From Diphasiastrum complanatum (taxonomy: Eukaryota > Streptophyta > Lycopodiopsida > Lycopodiales > Lycopodiaceae), in contig CM055094.1 of the NCBI GenBank assembly GCA_029204225.1, positions 28,506,107 to 28,570,106 of the forward strand: a stretch of DNA of 64,000 nucleotides. The letters are read 5' to 3'. Below are positions 44,638-54,799 of the stretch, piece by piece. The notes under the pieces were generated by a model that did no database searches, had not been told where the DNA came from, and worked only from the letters and a program-made list of their open reading frames with translations. Numbering within the stretch: the stretch's first letter is position 1; the number at the start of each line of letters is the position of its first letter. A program made the position numbers and the translations under genes.

Positions 44638-45575
44638 ATGTTGATACATATCTAAACACTCTCTTGGCCATTTTCCAATGATAGATAGTAGGATTTTGCA
44701 TAGCCTGACTCAACTTATGAACACTAAAGCTTATGTTAGGTCTAGTTATTGTGAGCCAGATTAAGGAGCCTATAAGACTTCTAAAAAGTGTGATGTCCAC
44801 GAAGGATTTTTCATCACCTTTGTTAGAATCCTTTACATTTTGCTCCATAGGTGTTTCTATACTCTTACAATTCAACATGTTGAACTTCTTTAACATTGAA
44901 AGAGCATACTTGGATTGACATACAAAAGCTTTATCTTTAAAAAAGTCAATCTCTAATCCTAGAATATAGTGAATTTTTCCGAGATCTTACATCTTGAACT
45001 CTTTTCCAAGTGCAATCTTGGTTTCCTCAACTAACTTGATACTACTTCCTGTGAAAATGATATCATCAACATAGATAAGAAGAATGACAATATCTTTATC
45101 AAAAAACTTGACATATAAGGAAGGATCATAGTTACTAAGATTAAATCCTAGTGACTCAAGAAAGGTGTTAAGTCGAGAATACCATGACCTTGGAGCTTGC
45201 TTCAATCCATATAAACTTTTGAAGAGCAAGCAGACTTTTTCTTTATCATGGATGAACCCAATAGGCTAATCCATATAAATCTCTTCTTCTAGATACCCAT
45301 TTAGAAATGCATTAGAGACATCTAGTTGAAGAACTTGCCAATTGAAAAAACAAGCAAGAGAAATTATGATTCTAATTGATACTATCTTTGCAACTGGGTC
45401 AAAGGTCTCCTAATAATCAAGTCCATAAACTTGAGAAAAACCTTTAGCACGAAGCCTAGTCTTGTACTTGTTGATTGTGCCATCTTGATTATACTTGACT
45501 CGAAAAACCCACTTGCAACCAATGATGTGCTTGTTGGATGGAAGATCCACAAGATCCCATGTCTTATTGGCCATC
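44638..45575 (-). pseudogene. Copia element J: RT to start of RNase H
   Basis: Minus-strand RT in several pieces: ANKTWDLVDLPSN and GCKWVFRVKYNQDGTINKYK (about 45480-45570), then YLEEEIYM (about 45280), SLYGLKQAPRSWYSRLNTFL and ILLIYVDDIIFTGS (45050-45220), then FNMLNCKSIETPMEQNVKD, SLIGSLIWLTITRPNISFSV and HWKMAKRVFRYVST to 44638. A stop interrupts after FSQVYGLDY and the RNase H end is missing. At about 45578 it joins Gag sequence, so the Gag-knuckle, protease and integrase region is deleted. Confidence 0.87.
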
Positions 45576-45581
45576 AAAGCT

Positions 45582-46217
45582 TCATATCAACTTCTTCTTA
45601 ACACTGGATGTTGCAGCTTGTGAGGATTGATTCTCACTACCTTCTTTGGCTTTGTCCTTCTTGAAGTGTTGTTGTCCTTTGCCCTTGCCTCTTGACTTGT
45701 CTCTGATGAAGAGTGCTTTGTCATCTCCACTATCTTTCAATGAAAGTCTGTTAATCCTCAGCATCTTGTTCTCTTGCCTGCTTTCTTCAGCAATGAGAAC
45801 ACCTTGCAGGGTCTCCAAGGATGGAAGATCCTCCTTGACATCATAAGTCTGCACAATATTGTCATACTCATCTCTAAGTCCATTTAGGACTACTTGAACA
45901 AGTTCAGTGTTCTTAAGAGCATCACTAATACCAGCTAACTCTTGATGAAGATCCTTAACTCTCATGACATATGATGAAGCACTCTCATCTACTCTCTGAT
46001 AACTTAGAAATATTTGGTTTCTAAGTGTAAGCAATCTAGAAGTATTTTTTATTTCATACATTGTTTTTAGAGTATCCCAAGCTTCCTTGGTAGTGGTGCA
46101 TGTGCTAATCTCTCTTAACACTTCATTGGTAACATTCATTTTTATAAAATGAAGGTCAATTTTGGTTCTTTTGTGAAATGTTGCAGCTTCATTAGGTGCA
46201 GCAGGTTCTTCTTCAAC
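45582..46217 (-). pseudogene. Copia element J: Gag without its N-terminus
   Basis: On the minus strand it begins at EEPAAPNEAATFHKRTK (about 46217) and continues MNVTNEVLREISTCTTTKEA, TMYEIKNTSRLLTLRNQIF, LHQELAGISDALKNTELV, LRINRLSLKDSGDDKALF and RGKGKGQQHFKKDKAKEG. It is nearly the same as the Gag of element K (62434). The first about 43 residues are not upstream of it but on the opposite strand at 46258-46383. Confidence 0.88.
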
Positions 46218-46227
46218 TCAATTTTTT

Positions 46228-46383
46228 ATCATTACAAGAATTTCTCATTAAGAAGATGTCTTCATCTGGTTCACATTTCTTAGAACACAGTGAGAGATTA
46301 ACATCTTCCAATTATGCAATGTGGAAGATCAGAATGGAATCATTATTGATTCTACAAGATGTAATGGATATTGTGAGTGGAGC
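46228..46383 (+). pseudogene. Inverted Gag N-terminus of the K/J family
   Basis: A leader remnant (TTCTCATTAAGAAG) and an ATG at 46258 start MSSSGSHFLEHSERLTSSNY, ending DVMDIVSGA at 46383. The missing continuation EEEPAAPNEA is on the minus strand ending at 46217. The split is exactly between VSGA and EEEP, so a short inversion of about 165 bases broke a single Gag gene. At 46384 it runs straight into tRNA-like sequence. Confidence 0.8.
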
Positions 46384-46451
46384 GATAGCTCAGTGGTAGA
46401 GCATCTGATCCGGTATGAGGGAGGTCCTGGGTTCGAATCCTAGTCTGTCCA
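46380..46451 (+). tRNA. tRNA-like sequence, copy in a TRIM LTR fragment
   Basis: A-box TAGCTCAGTGG (46386-46396) and B-box GGTTCGAATCC (46430-46440) are both perfect matches to the Pol III tRNA promoter. D-arm and T-arm pair. The 5' acceptor side is damaged because the TRIM homology starts only at 46384, after Gag sequence. The anticodon is not clear (loop reads around CCGGT). It is probably not a functional tRNA gene but a copy of the tRNA-like segment of the LTR at 57067-57210. Confidence 0.5.
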
Positions 46452-46476
46452 TCCATATTATGATTTATGGATTTCT
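46384..46476 (+). repeat. Fragment of the TRIM-type LTR (3' part)
   Basis: From GATAGCTCAG to GGATTTCT it matches, in the opposite orientation, 57071-57165, including the bases after the tRNA-like part (CCATCCATATTATGATTTATGG). It lacks the final AACA of the LTR. Confidence 0.75.
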
Positions 46477-46600
46477 TGCTGAATTCACACATGTGAGATG
46501 CCCTACACATGTACTTTTGATCTCCTAAGCCCAATAATACCATAAAGATCAGACTAGCATTGGTTGACAATAGGAAAGCCGATCATACAAGAAATAAGAA
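46477..46600 (-). repeat. Fragment of a B-type LTR (3' end)
   Basis: Reverse complement of the B LTR end, TGCTGAATTCACACATGTGAG through to GATCATACAAG. The shared CACACGTGTG is mutated to CACACATGTG (46486-46495). It shares the internal deletion seen in the element C LTR. Confidence 0.7.
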
Positions 46601-47017
46601 GTACAAAATAGGATGAAATGACATAGCATCATTTATCGATGGTTGTTTAAAATCATAGTATGTATGTTCTTGAAATATTACATCCCTAGAGACAGATGCT
46701 ACATTGATAGATGGATCATAAACTTTATAAGCTTTATGTTCATCAGGATAGCCAATGAAAATACATTTATTTGTCCTATGATCCAGCTTCTTCCTAAGCT
46801 GTTTAGAAATGTGAACAAAGCATATACAACCAAATATTTTTAAATGGGTGACACTAGGCTTGTGCCCATGCCAAATTTCATGAGAAGTCTTGTTGTTGAC
46901 AGCTTTGGTGCTGGATCTATTCTGCACGTAACAGGCTGTGGTAGTAGCTTCTACCCAGAACTTCACAGGTAAGTGTGCTTGATGTAGCATGATCTGGCTG
47001 AGTTGAAAAGAGTTCAA
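46583..47017 (-). pseudogene. Copia integrase C-terminal fragment
   Basis: On the minus strand: QLSQIMLHQAHLPVKFWVEA, ACYVQNRSSTKAVNNKTSHE, GHKPSVTHLKIFGCICFVHI, CIFIGYPDEHKAYKVYDP and VSRDVIFQEHTYYDF. This is the end of the integrase core and its tail from a copia element unlike its neighbours. Catalytic Asp residues are missing, and it is bounded by gypsy Gag on the right. Confidence 0.82.
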
Positions 47018-47049
47018 TTCTTCCTTTCTGCAATCCCCGAGATGTTTAA

Positions 47050-47395
47050 CAAAGATGCCATGATTATGTGATTTTTGGCAAGTCTACCTAAAAGGATCAT
47101 ATGCGAGCTGAAACGCCATAATGAGTACTCAACTTTGCAAAATGCTATGGACGATGCAATATGAGAAGAGGACGACGATTCAGATGATGAGCTGAATATT
47201 GGTTTGTTGCTTTATACAATAGGGCAGACTACTACGACATTCACCACTATTGCATAAACAAATATCAATGCTACTACAGAGATGATGTCCAACAAGTTTG
47301 AGAAACTTGGAAAAGAACCAACAGATACAAATGGAAAAATTGCAGTCACCATTTGATGAAAAGACCAAAGCCTTGGAGGATTTCCATAAGACTTT
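47050..47395 (+). pseudogene. Ty3/gypsy Gag fragment (P family)
   Basis: Homologous to 57850-58190. It reads DAMIM-stop-FLAS, LPKRIICELKRHNEYSTLQN, AMDDAI, then stop, EEDDDSDDELNIGLLLYTIG and a Thr-rich linker, ending after KIKALEDF-like sequence at 47395. It contains several stops. It is the third P-family Gag copy in the window. Confidence 0.75.
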
Positions 47396-47398
47396 TCA

Positions 47399-48012
47399 TG
47401 CTGAATTCACACGTGTGGGATGCCCTACACATACTTTTTTGATATCCTAAGCCCAATAACACCATAAAGATCAGACTAGCATTGGTTGTCAACAGGAAAG
47501 CTGACCATACAAGCAATATTATTGTGCTACAAGCAAGATCTGTCAACAAAACATAAGACTAAGCATCATAAATGCCTCTACTCGACTAGAGAGAGAAAAT
47601 AAGAAGTACAAAACTTGTGGAGAGAGAGAGGGCACAAAGAGCTTGTCTCCAAATTTGAATTACACACAAATTTCATCATTTTCTCAATGAGAGTACATCA
47701 CATATATATAGATCCATGGACTCTTCTCCTACTTTGAGTTGAATTGGAGTTGTGAATCCACCTCTCAAGCTATCTAGACTTATTCAAGCCACCTCACTAT
47801 GTCTAATTGTGCCACCTAGTCTTTTCATGCATTAAATGTGGCATGTAAAGTATAAATGGCAATTCCTATGGTAGCTCAAGTTTCTACTTCTACCTACCTT
47901 GACTATTTTAATCTAAGATGGGTCTTTACTAAGCCAAAAGAGCTCAATTCATCTTTGGCATTTTTAGGACCCCTACTCACAACATTAGATAGACTTTTTT
48001 AATATTTTGACA
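47399..48012 (-). repeat. 3' LTR of copia element M (B family)
   Basis: 614 bases. On the minus strand it runs from TGTCAAAATATT (48012) to GAATTCAGCA (47399). It aligns along its whole length with 39098-39695. It carries a TATATATA box (47703-47710) and CACACGTGTG at 47408-47417. Confidence 0.88.
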
Positions 48013-49450
48013 CTCCTAAAAATGTATCTAATGTGGATCAAGCATTGATCTTGAGATAAGACCAAGATTAGACCTATGCTTTGAGAAGGCACTTTTGCAA
48101 AGTGGCTTTGTGAGAAGATCAGCAATACATGACTCATGTGTCGACATGTTCTAAGTTGATTTCACCTCCAATGAGCTTTTCCCTTACAAAATGGTGTGCC
48201 ACTTCTATATGCTTGCTTCTTGCATGAAAAATAGGATTGTTTGCAAGAGCTTGTGCCGATATGTTGTCACATTTGATCAAGGGAAGATCATCCTCCTTGA
48301 TGCACTTTAGCTCCATGATTAACCTCTTGATCCAAAGCACCTCTTTAGTTGTTGTAGTGAGTGCTTTGTACTCGGCCTCACAAGATGAAAGAGATATGGT
48401 ATCTTGCTTCTTTGAAAGCCAAGACACAAGATTGCCTCCAAGAAAGATAGTATATGCATTAATGGACTTCCGATCCATTTTATCACTTGCAAAATCAGAA
48501 TCTAAATAGCCAATAATGGTTAGATCTTCATTCTTGTACAATAAACCATAATCTTGAGTAGAAGATACACATCTTAGAACTATCTTGGCCATCTTCCAAT
48601 GTTGGATCTTGGGATCTTACATAAATTGACTCAATTTGTGCACACAATAGCTCAAATCGGGTCTAGCGATAGTAAGCCAAATTAAAGAGCCTATAAGACT
48701 CCTATAAATTGTGATGTCTTTGAAGGATCTTTCATCACCTTTAATAGGATCTTTTACATGTTGCTCCATGGGAGTATCTATGCCTTTACAATTTTGCATA
48801 TTGAATTATCTCAACATAAAAAAGAGATATCTAGATTGACAAATAGAAGCATACTCATCATGAAAATCAATCTCAAGGCCGAAAATGTAATGGATCTCTT
48901 CTAGATCTTGCATTTTAAATTCTTTTCCTAATGTATCTTTGGTTTCTTGAACTAGCATCAACAACTTCCACTAAGAATAATGTCATCTACATAGATTAGA
49001 AGAATGACAATATTACTACCATCAAACTTTAAGTACATAGAAGGATCATAGTCACTAAGCACAAATCCTAATTAATGTAGAAAGTTGTTGAGTCTTGAAT
49101 ACCATGATCTAGGTGCTTGCTTCAAGCCACAAAGAGTTCTAAACAGCAAACACACCTTAGATTTATCCTTGATAAATTCTTGAGGCTGTTCCATGTATAT
49201 CTCCTCCTCTAGATTGCCATTCAAAAAAGCATTGGAGACATCAAGTTGAAATAGTTTCCACTTAAAAAATAAGGCAAGAGAGATTATGATTCTTATTGTC
49301 ACCATCTTTGCTACAATACAAAGGTTTCTTCATAGTCAAGGCCATATACTTGTGCAAAGCCTTTAGCACAGAATCTTGCCTTGTACTTGTTGATGGAACC
49401 ATCATGATTGTACTTGATCTTGAACACCCACTTGCATCCAATGATATGCA
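48013..49450 (-). pseudogene. Copia element M: RT and RNase H (B family)
   Basis: Minus-strand pieces read, from N to C: KYKARF and DYEET remnants (49330-49400), [20 protein letters not shown] and [20 protein letters not shown] (49190-49305), LCGLKQAPRSWYSRLNNFLH (49072-49150), the YVDDIIL region with a deletion near 48955, GIDTPMEQHVKDPIKGDERS, SLIGSLIWLTIARPDLSYCV and VLRCVSSTQDYGLLYKNEDL, DFASDKMDRKSINAYT, SWLSKKQDTISLSSCEAEYK and IKCDNISAQALANNPIFHAR. It closely matches b2 of element B. It is 5' truncated near 49450. Confidence 0.88.
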
Positions 49451-50036
49451 TGTAAGTAGAAGTTCTTATGGAAAAAAAATATCTCAATAAATGAGTGTAT
49501 GCGTAATTGGGAATATTGAGACATCAAACCGACAGAAATGAGATGGGCCAAAAGTGTTGAAATCTTTTCATATGGTGTAGCCTGTCATTTGTTGACCTAG
49601 AACATGCATGACATATGGGTATGTATAGAAAAAGAAAAATGCATAGAAAGTAAATAAGTACAGGTATGAACTATAAACAAGAAACAAGGTTAAAAATGTG
49701 AAAGTACTATACTTTAGGACCATAAATGGATCTACAAAAGATCCACAAGAGTGATTGGATGCTTGCTTAACAATCTATCAAAAAACTAGACACACAAAAG
49801 TTGATCTAGATTGGCAATTTGACAAACAACAAGCATTAACAATCAAAAGCATTGATCAACATTGAAATCCCGAGCCCACACGTGTGTACTACAGGCTATA
49901 GTACGGCCTTCAACCTGAAAAACAAGTAGAAATTGATTTGGTTTCATTTGGATCACAAAAACTCAATGTACATAGTGAACTAGCTTGAGATTGCCAATGA
50001 GCTCCAAAAATTTTCTATCTTCGCATTTAGCTAGCA
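49451..50036. other. No gene; possible LTR or leader remnants
   Basis: AT-rich sequence without coding motifs. CACACGTGTG occurs at 49877-49886 followed by CTATAGTACGG, the same pairing seen in copia leaders nearby, so this may be a leader or LTR remnant of an unidentified element. Confidence 0.4.
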
Positions 50037-50237
50037 AAGAATCTAGTGCTCCATGCGAGAACCAAACACATTGAGATTCAATATCACTTTATACGCGAGA
50101 GGCTGCTGAGTTGTGAAATTCTTGTTGTTCATTGTAGTACGGAAGAACAACTAGCTGATATTTTCACTAAGCCACTTGTTAGAGAAAAGTTTGATAAGTT
50201 TAGATCAAAGCTTTCTATACTTAAAGTTTGTTGACTT
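50037..50237 (+). pseudogene. RNase H tail of a second H-type copia element
   Basis: HARTKHIEIQYHFIRERLLS, then VHCSTEEQLADIFTKPLVRE and KFDKFRSKLSILKVC, with the normal stop. It aligns with the end of element H and contains the piece that element H itself has lost. Upstream pol sequence is absent. Confidence 0.87.
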
Positions 50238-50288
50238 TAAAGCTATGTATATGACTATATAAAAAGTAGACTCTACTTTAAGGGAGAG

Positions 50289-50561
50289 AGTTAGAATTAA
50301 AGTAGAGTCACTGTGCTACTGTACTGTGGGTCCTATCAATCGATAAGGATCAGTTGGCCTTGCCACGAGGCAAGTTGACAAGACACGCATCCCGCCAACG
50401 ACAAGCTGGGTCATGGATGGGTTTCCTGAGTGAAGAACTATATGTACAGTGTAATTTCATTTTGAGAAATATAGTTGCTATGTGAGCTTGGTGTGGAGAG
50501 TGTTTTTTGTCTGTGTTACTGTGTAGCATGATATGTTTCTTGTTTGAAGCAAATTCTAAGT
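50289..50561 (+). repeat. H-type 3' LTR (second element)
   Basis: 273 bases, AGTTAGAATT...AATTCTAAGT, preceded by the purine tract AAGGGAGAG. It is homologous to 20343-20616 and 24919-25186 and again has ends other than TG/CA, which supports those ends as a family feature. Confidence 0.88.
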
Positions 50562-50583
50562 AGATGTTCCAGCAAAAGTTTCA

Positions 50584-51408
50584 ATGGGTGGTGCGAAAGC
50601 GAGACACTTATTGTCAAACTATACTGCACGTGAAAGCAGTGTTGAATGGGAGTACTGGAAGAAAATATGTCAATGCACAACAAATATTGGCTCAGATCCT
50701 CGCATGACAAGTACACATGCTAAGGTCTGGCAAGCATTTGATGCCTTCACAAACTATCAACAAAAAGATTGTGAGAGATGAAGATTTGGATAGATATGCA
50801 AAAGAAGCCAAAACATATATTCAATTGATGATCAATGCATGGGAAGACACACACATAACTCACTATATGGTATGTGTCTCATATTTTTTACTTTTGTATT
50901 TATGTAGTAGTAAGGATTTAAACTAATACAAATTTTATGTGAACAACACATCTTCTATGCTCATGGGCCTTGGTTTATGAAAACCTATGGATCATTAGCT
51001 ATTTGGAATACACAAGGCATGGAAAAGAGTCATTACCGGGCAAAGGCTACATATTTCAAAAATTCATGCCATGGCGGAGGAAAGGGTCTTAGTAATGCAA
51101 TGGTTGAGATATTCCAATGGTTTTACAGAGGAGTTTTGGGCCGAGGACACTTTCAAAACACAAGAACTGAAGAGTTGAGTTCAATACTCTCCAACTCAAA
51201 TTTAGTTAGAAAGACGGCATGGCAATCCTCTAATGCTAAAACAAGGCATCAAGAGTGGAGGATGTCTAGAGACCGAGTTGGAAAGAGATGGATGCCAAGG
51301 CCAACAACATCCAATGTTTTGGAAAACAACGATAGAGAAGCAACAGAAACTGATGAGATGGAATGGAAGCAATTTATGTTGGATTGTAATTTGAATATTC
51401 TTTTGTGA
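50584..51408 (+). pseudogene. Remnant of an unknown multi-domain gene (GMEKSHYRAK motif)
   Basis: Protein-like sequence on the plus strand in three pieces. The first (50584-50780) has SSVEWEYWKKICQCTTN and VWQAFDAFTNYQQ. After an apparent one-base insertion in an A run near 50765 it continues VRDEDLDRYAKEAKTYIQLM and INAWEDTHITHYM. A donor-like GTATGT at about 50868 suggests an intron, but no good acceptor is visible. From about 50950 it goes on HIFYAHGPWFMKTYGSLAIW, then GMEKSHYRAKATYFKNSCHG, NAMVEIFQWFYRG and a basic C-terminus to TGA at 51406. I cannot name the family. The GMEKSHYRAK-type block recalls unclassified transposase-like proteins, which is inference. It starts just after an H-type LTR. 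Confidence 0.5.
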
Positions 51409-51630
51409 TAAATATTATTGACTAATTGGATTGTTGTTATAAATAGATATTGCTTAATTTTGTTTTATAATAATATCTATTTTTGGAAACACGTCTCTCT
51501 ATATAAGAGTGTGGGTTCTCATTTTGTTGTCACTTCCTGCTTTGTTGAAATTTCCTTCCTCGTAATTTAGCTTGTCTCGTGCAATTAGACTACTAGTTTG
51601 CTGGTAAATTATGTTCTTAGTTACATCACA

Positions 51631-52073
51631 ATGTCATCCTCTAAAATAGAGTTGGCCAATCTGCTAGCCCCCACACAGTTTATAGATCAGTTAGATCGTA
51701 TTTACTGTATGTTCACCGGTAGAATAGACACGCTTGCCACTCTACGGGCTAATACGGATGCATTCACGTATGTGAGTGAGTATATAGATGAAACTTTGAT
51801 GCCTTATGCTGTACAAATTCCTGGCCCAACAACTTCATTTTCTGCTTTAGCAACAAGTACAATCCAAATGAACCGACAGAGCTTCTTAAATGCAAAACGC
51901 TCTCCAAGCACATTGGAGAGGTGGAGTTGTCCCCGTCAGTGCCAAAGGCTTACTGTGTCCTCCGAAAAGCCATTTTGAATGATTTCTGCCCTGGATTCGA
52001 GACTCAGCTCATTCTCTCGGGTTTAATTGGCCCTTATGAGAATGAGAGTGATGCTCATAAATTAGCATTATAA
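51631..52073 (+). pseudogene. Unknown gene fragment with one frameshift
   Basis: The ATG at 51631 opens MSSSKIELANLLAPTQFIDQ, then DRIYCMFTGRIDTLATLRAN and IDETLMPYAVQIPGPTTSFS. From about 51840 a different frame looks like the true continuation: NEPTELLKCKTLSKHIGEVE, PKAYCVLRKAILNDFCPGFE and QLILSGLIGPYENESDAHKL, ending at TAA near 52071. A one-base indel therefore splits a protein of about 145 residues. No family recognised. Confidence 0.45.
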
Positions 52074-52548
52074 ATCTTAAAACCAGTAATGTCATCAGCA
52101 AAGCGATCAGAGATGCTAATGTCTTCTCTGAAGGAAATGGACCGAATGTGAATAAAGATTTTGTCATTTTTTCCTTATTGACTCTCCTAATTATCTGTTG
52201 TAATTATATGATGTGCTTACTCTTTGAATTTAAAATTGAATTTTTTGTGTTTGATAAAAATGGCCCATGGTCGTGCCTTGGCATAATTTTCACGCCAAGG
52301 CGAAGAAACCTATCTTTTCCTCCATCATACTAAAAGAAACCACCATTACCATAGTACTGAGAATTTGAAATCACTGCATTCACATAGACAGTACTGAAAT
52401 TTCAAATCACTGCATTCACATAGATAAAACTGAAATCAGATATTAAACACAATCACAACAATTTGCATTCACATAACCTGAATCTTCAATATATTTAACA
52501 AAAAATATTCAGTATATTATAAATAAAATCTCTAAGTACATGATATTT
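52074..52548. other. No recognisable gene
   Basis: AT-rich sequence. A duplicated stretch ATTTCAAATCACTGCATTCACATAGA occurs at about 52365-52425. Nothing else is recognised. Confidence 0.35.
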
Positions 52549-53352
52549 TTAATTGCGCTCTCTCCTTGGCCTTCTAGCTAGGTGGAGATCCACAAAAGTC
52601 AATCCAAAATCTGCTGGCACATCAACAAAAGTCAATCCAAGCATATGCCGAAGATTTTCTAGACTACACTCCCTGTTGATATGAACTTCTCGTATTTCAT
52701 CATGGGGCAAATGTATGGATATTTCCACTTCTTGCTGATTTGTCTCCATGTCCAGAGGGTCCCATCAGCCATGACCAAACTTATATCGCCTATAGATGAA
52801 ACTTAAGAAACATGTTTGACGTGAAATATGATATCTTATGGTCATTGTTTCACAAGAGAGCTTACACCTTATTAAGTCCCCTTGAATCCCATGCGACAAA
52901 TATGTTATCCAATAGTGATGATTCTGTTGCTTTCCAAGACCACATCGTGTTTGTTTTCCTAAAGGGGACCGCCTTAAGCATGGCAACAAATACGTTGATC
53001 GGCACATAGATGCTAGTGTAGACTCGTTTGGATCCGAATATTGGCTTCATATTATCAGTATCTCTTTGAGAAGTTGTCTTTTCGTTAATTCAATAGTCAG
53101 TTGGTCAGCATATGGTCACTCATGAGAATCGATCGTAGGCTCAGAAATTGGTGCTATTTTGCCCTGGCCGAAGTTTATTTTTGGAACTTCGTACATGTGA
53201 TCATAAAAGAAAATGCCCATTTTGATAAAGGCAGAGGATGTCAGCCCACCATATATCAGTTCTCCATATTTGGCGTGTATGGCGGAGAATTTTTCAATGA
53301 AGGACTTCACATTCTGCCAGTCGAGGCTATTTGAAGGATGTGAAAAATGCAA
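52549..53352 (-). pseudogene. Possible minus-strand host-gene exons
   Basis: Three protein-like blocks lie in order on the minus strand: DWQNVKSFIEKFSAIHAKYG with GIFFYDHMYEVPKINFGQGK (53116-53352), KPIFGSKRVYTSIYVPINVF with DNIFVAWDSRGLNK (52862-53050, followed by a donor-like GTGTAAGC), and SLVMADGTLWTWRQISKKWK or, in another frame, EISIHLPHDEIREVHINREC (52549-52790). Splice phases do not join cleanly, so either an exon boundary is mis-seen or the gene has decayed. No function can be given. The D-type LTR starts at 53339. Confidence 0.35.
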
Positions 53353-53578
53353 AAATAAGCTTGGTAGAGGTCAAAATCTTGTATATAGGATAAACACACA
53401 TGTGTGGAGCCTGTTTCCATGTGTGAAACTATTGCACTTTTCATGTACCATAATCATATATGTTGTACATATGTTTTAATTCAAGTTCTAGTGGCTAAAA
53501 TGGCCAAAAACTAGTTTTCTAGAGATATGACACATGGCACCAATCTAATGATTGCATGAGCCAAATATTTTGAATAGG
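53339..53578 (+). repeat. Truncated 5' LTR of element D
   Basis: It starts TGTGAAAAATGC and matches 54800-55043 with few differences, stopping after GAATAGGTGTCA. The remainder of the LTR, PBS and leader are deleted. Confidence 0.88.
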
Positions 53579-54785
53579 TGTCAAAAGATTCACTTCCTAT
53601 TATTGAAAAACTTCAAAGTGTGCTTGTTAGTGAGGAGAGTAGAATGCTTCATATCAAAAGTAGGATGACTTCCTTATCTTTGAATGATGGTGATGAAAAA
53701 GCTAACTTTTCTTTGAAAGGCAAGAAGAAGAAGTTTCCATCCAAGAAGACTCAAGACATGGAGATGGAGAACAAAGATGGAGCATCAAGTTCCAAAGGCA
53801 AGTCATTATCTTAGTTTTATATGGTGATGACATTATACTCACAAGAAATGATCTAGATGGCATCAAGAATGTAAAAGTTTCCTTGTCTTGTGAATTTAAG
53901 ATGGTAGGTCTAGGACTTCTTATAGTTATACTTGGAATAGAAGTCACTAGAAGTAATGATTTTACCTTCATATGTCAATCTAAGTATGCTAGATCAATCT
54001 TAGCAAGATTTGGCATGATTGATTATAAAGGAGTTGAAACTCCTATGGAACTAAGTGTAAACGTTTCTAAGGAAAGTGATGAAGCATCCTTTGAGGACAT
54101 CACTACCTATAGAATGCTTATTGGTTCCTTGATATACTTAACTATCACTAGACCAGATCTTAGTTTTTGTGTTGGCAAGTTGAGTCATTACATGCAAAGT
54201 CCATTAATATGTCAGTGGAAAGGAGCAAAAAGGGTGTTAAGGTACATCTCGGCTACAAAAGGCTTTGGCATAGTTTATGAAAGGACTAATATTTGTTTGA
54301 GAGCATATTTGGACTCAAGTTCTGTAGGTGACAAGATGGATAGAAGATCCAGAAGTGCATTTGCTACATTCTTATGTGGAGGAGTTATATCTTGGCTTTC
54401 CAAAAAGCAAGATACCATCTCTCTTTCATCAACAGAATCCTAATATAAAGCTATGACAACAACAACAAAGGAGGTTCTTTGGCTTAAAAGACTTTTGGAG
54501 GAGCTACATGTGATCAAGGATGAAGATATTTCATGCATATATTGTGATAATCAAGAAGCTCAACAACTTGCAAACAATCCAGTTTTCCATGCTCGAACAA
54601 AGCACTCGAGATTGCACATCATTTCGTGAGGGAGAAAGTGCAAGCAAAGGAGATCAAGCTTATTCATGTTTCATCATCAGATTGCATTGCTGATATATTC
54701 ACCAAGGCATTGCCTAAAAATCCATTTATAAAATTATGATTGGCTCTTGGAGTTATAGATAGATCTATGCTAGATTTACCAAGCT
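53579..54785 (+). pseudogene. Element D: Gag end fused to RT end and RNase H
   Basis: The Gag tail (KLQSVLVSEESRMLHIKSRM and a Lys-rich segment) runs to 53812 and is followed directly by the RT active-site region, reading YGDDIIL instead of YVDDIIL. Then come LLIVILGIEVTRSNDFTFIC, SKYARSILARFGMIDYKGVE, MLIGSLIYLTITRPDLSFCV, VLRYISATKGFGIVYERTNI, SWLSKKQDTISLSSTES with a stop at 54441, YCDNQEAQQLANNPVFHART and ADIFTKALP. The first RNase H Asp block reads YLDSSSVGDKMDRRS, so one Asp is lost. Confidence 0.88.
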
Positions 54786-54788
54786 AGA

Positions 54789-54799
54789 TTTTTGAGGAG
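54789..54799 (+). other. Polypurine tract, element D
   Basis: TTTTTGAGGAG directly before the 3' LTR; the fragment at 27957-27966 has the same tract on the minus strand. Confidence 0.82.
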
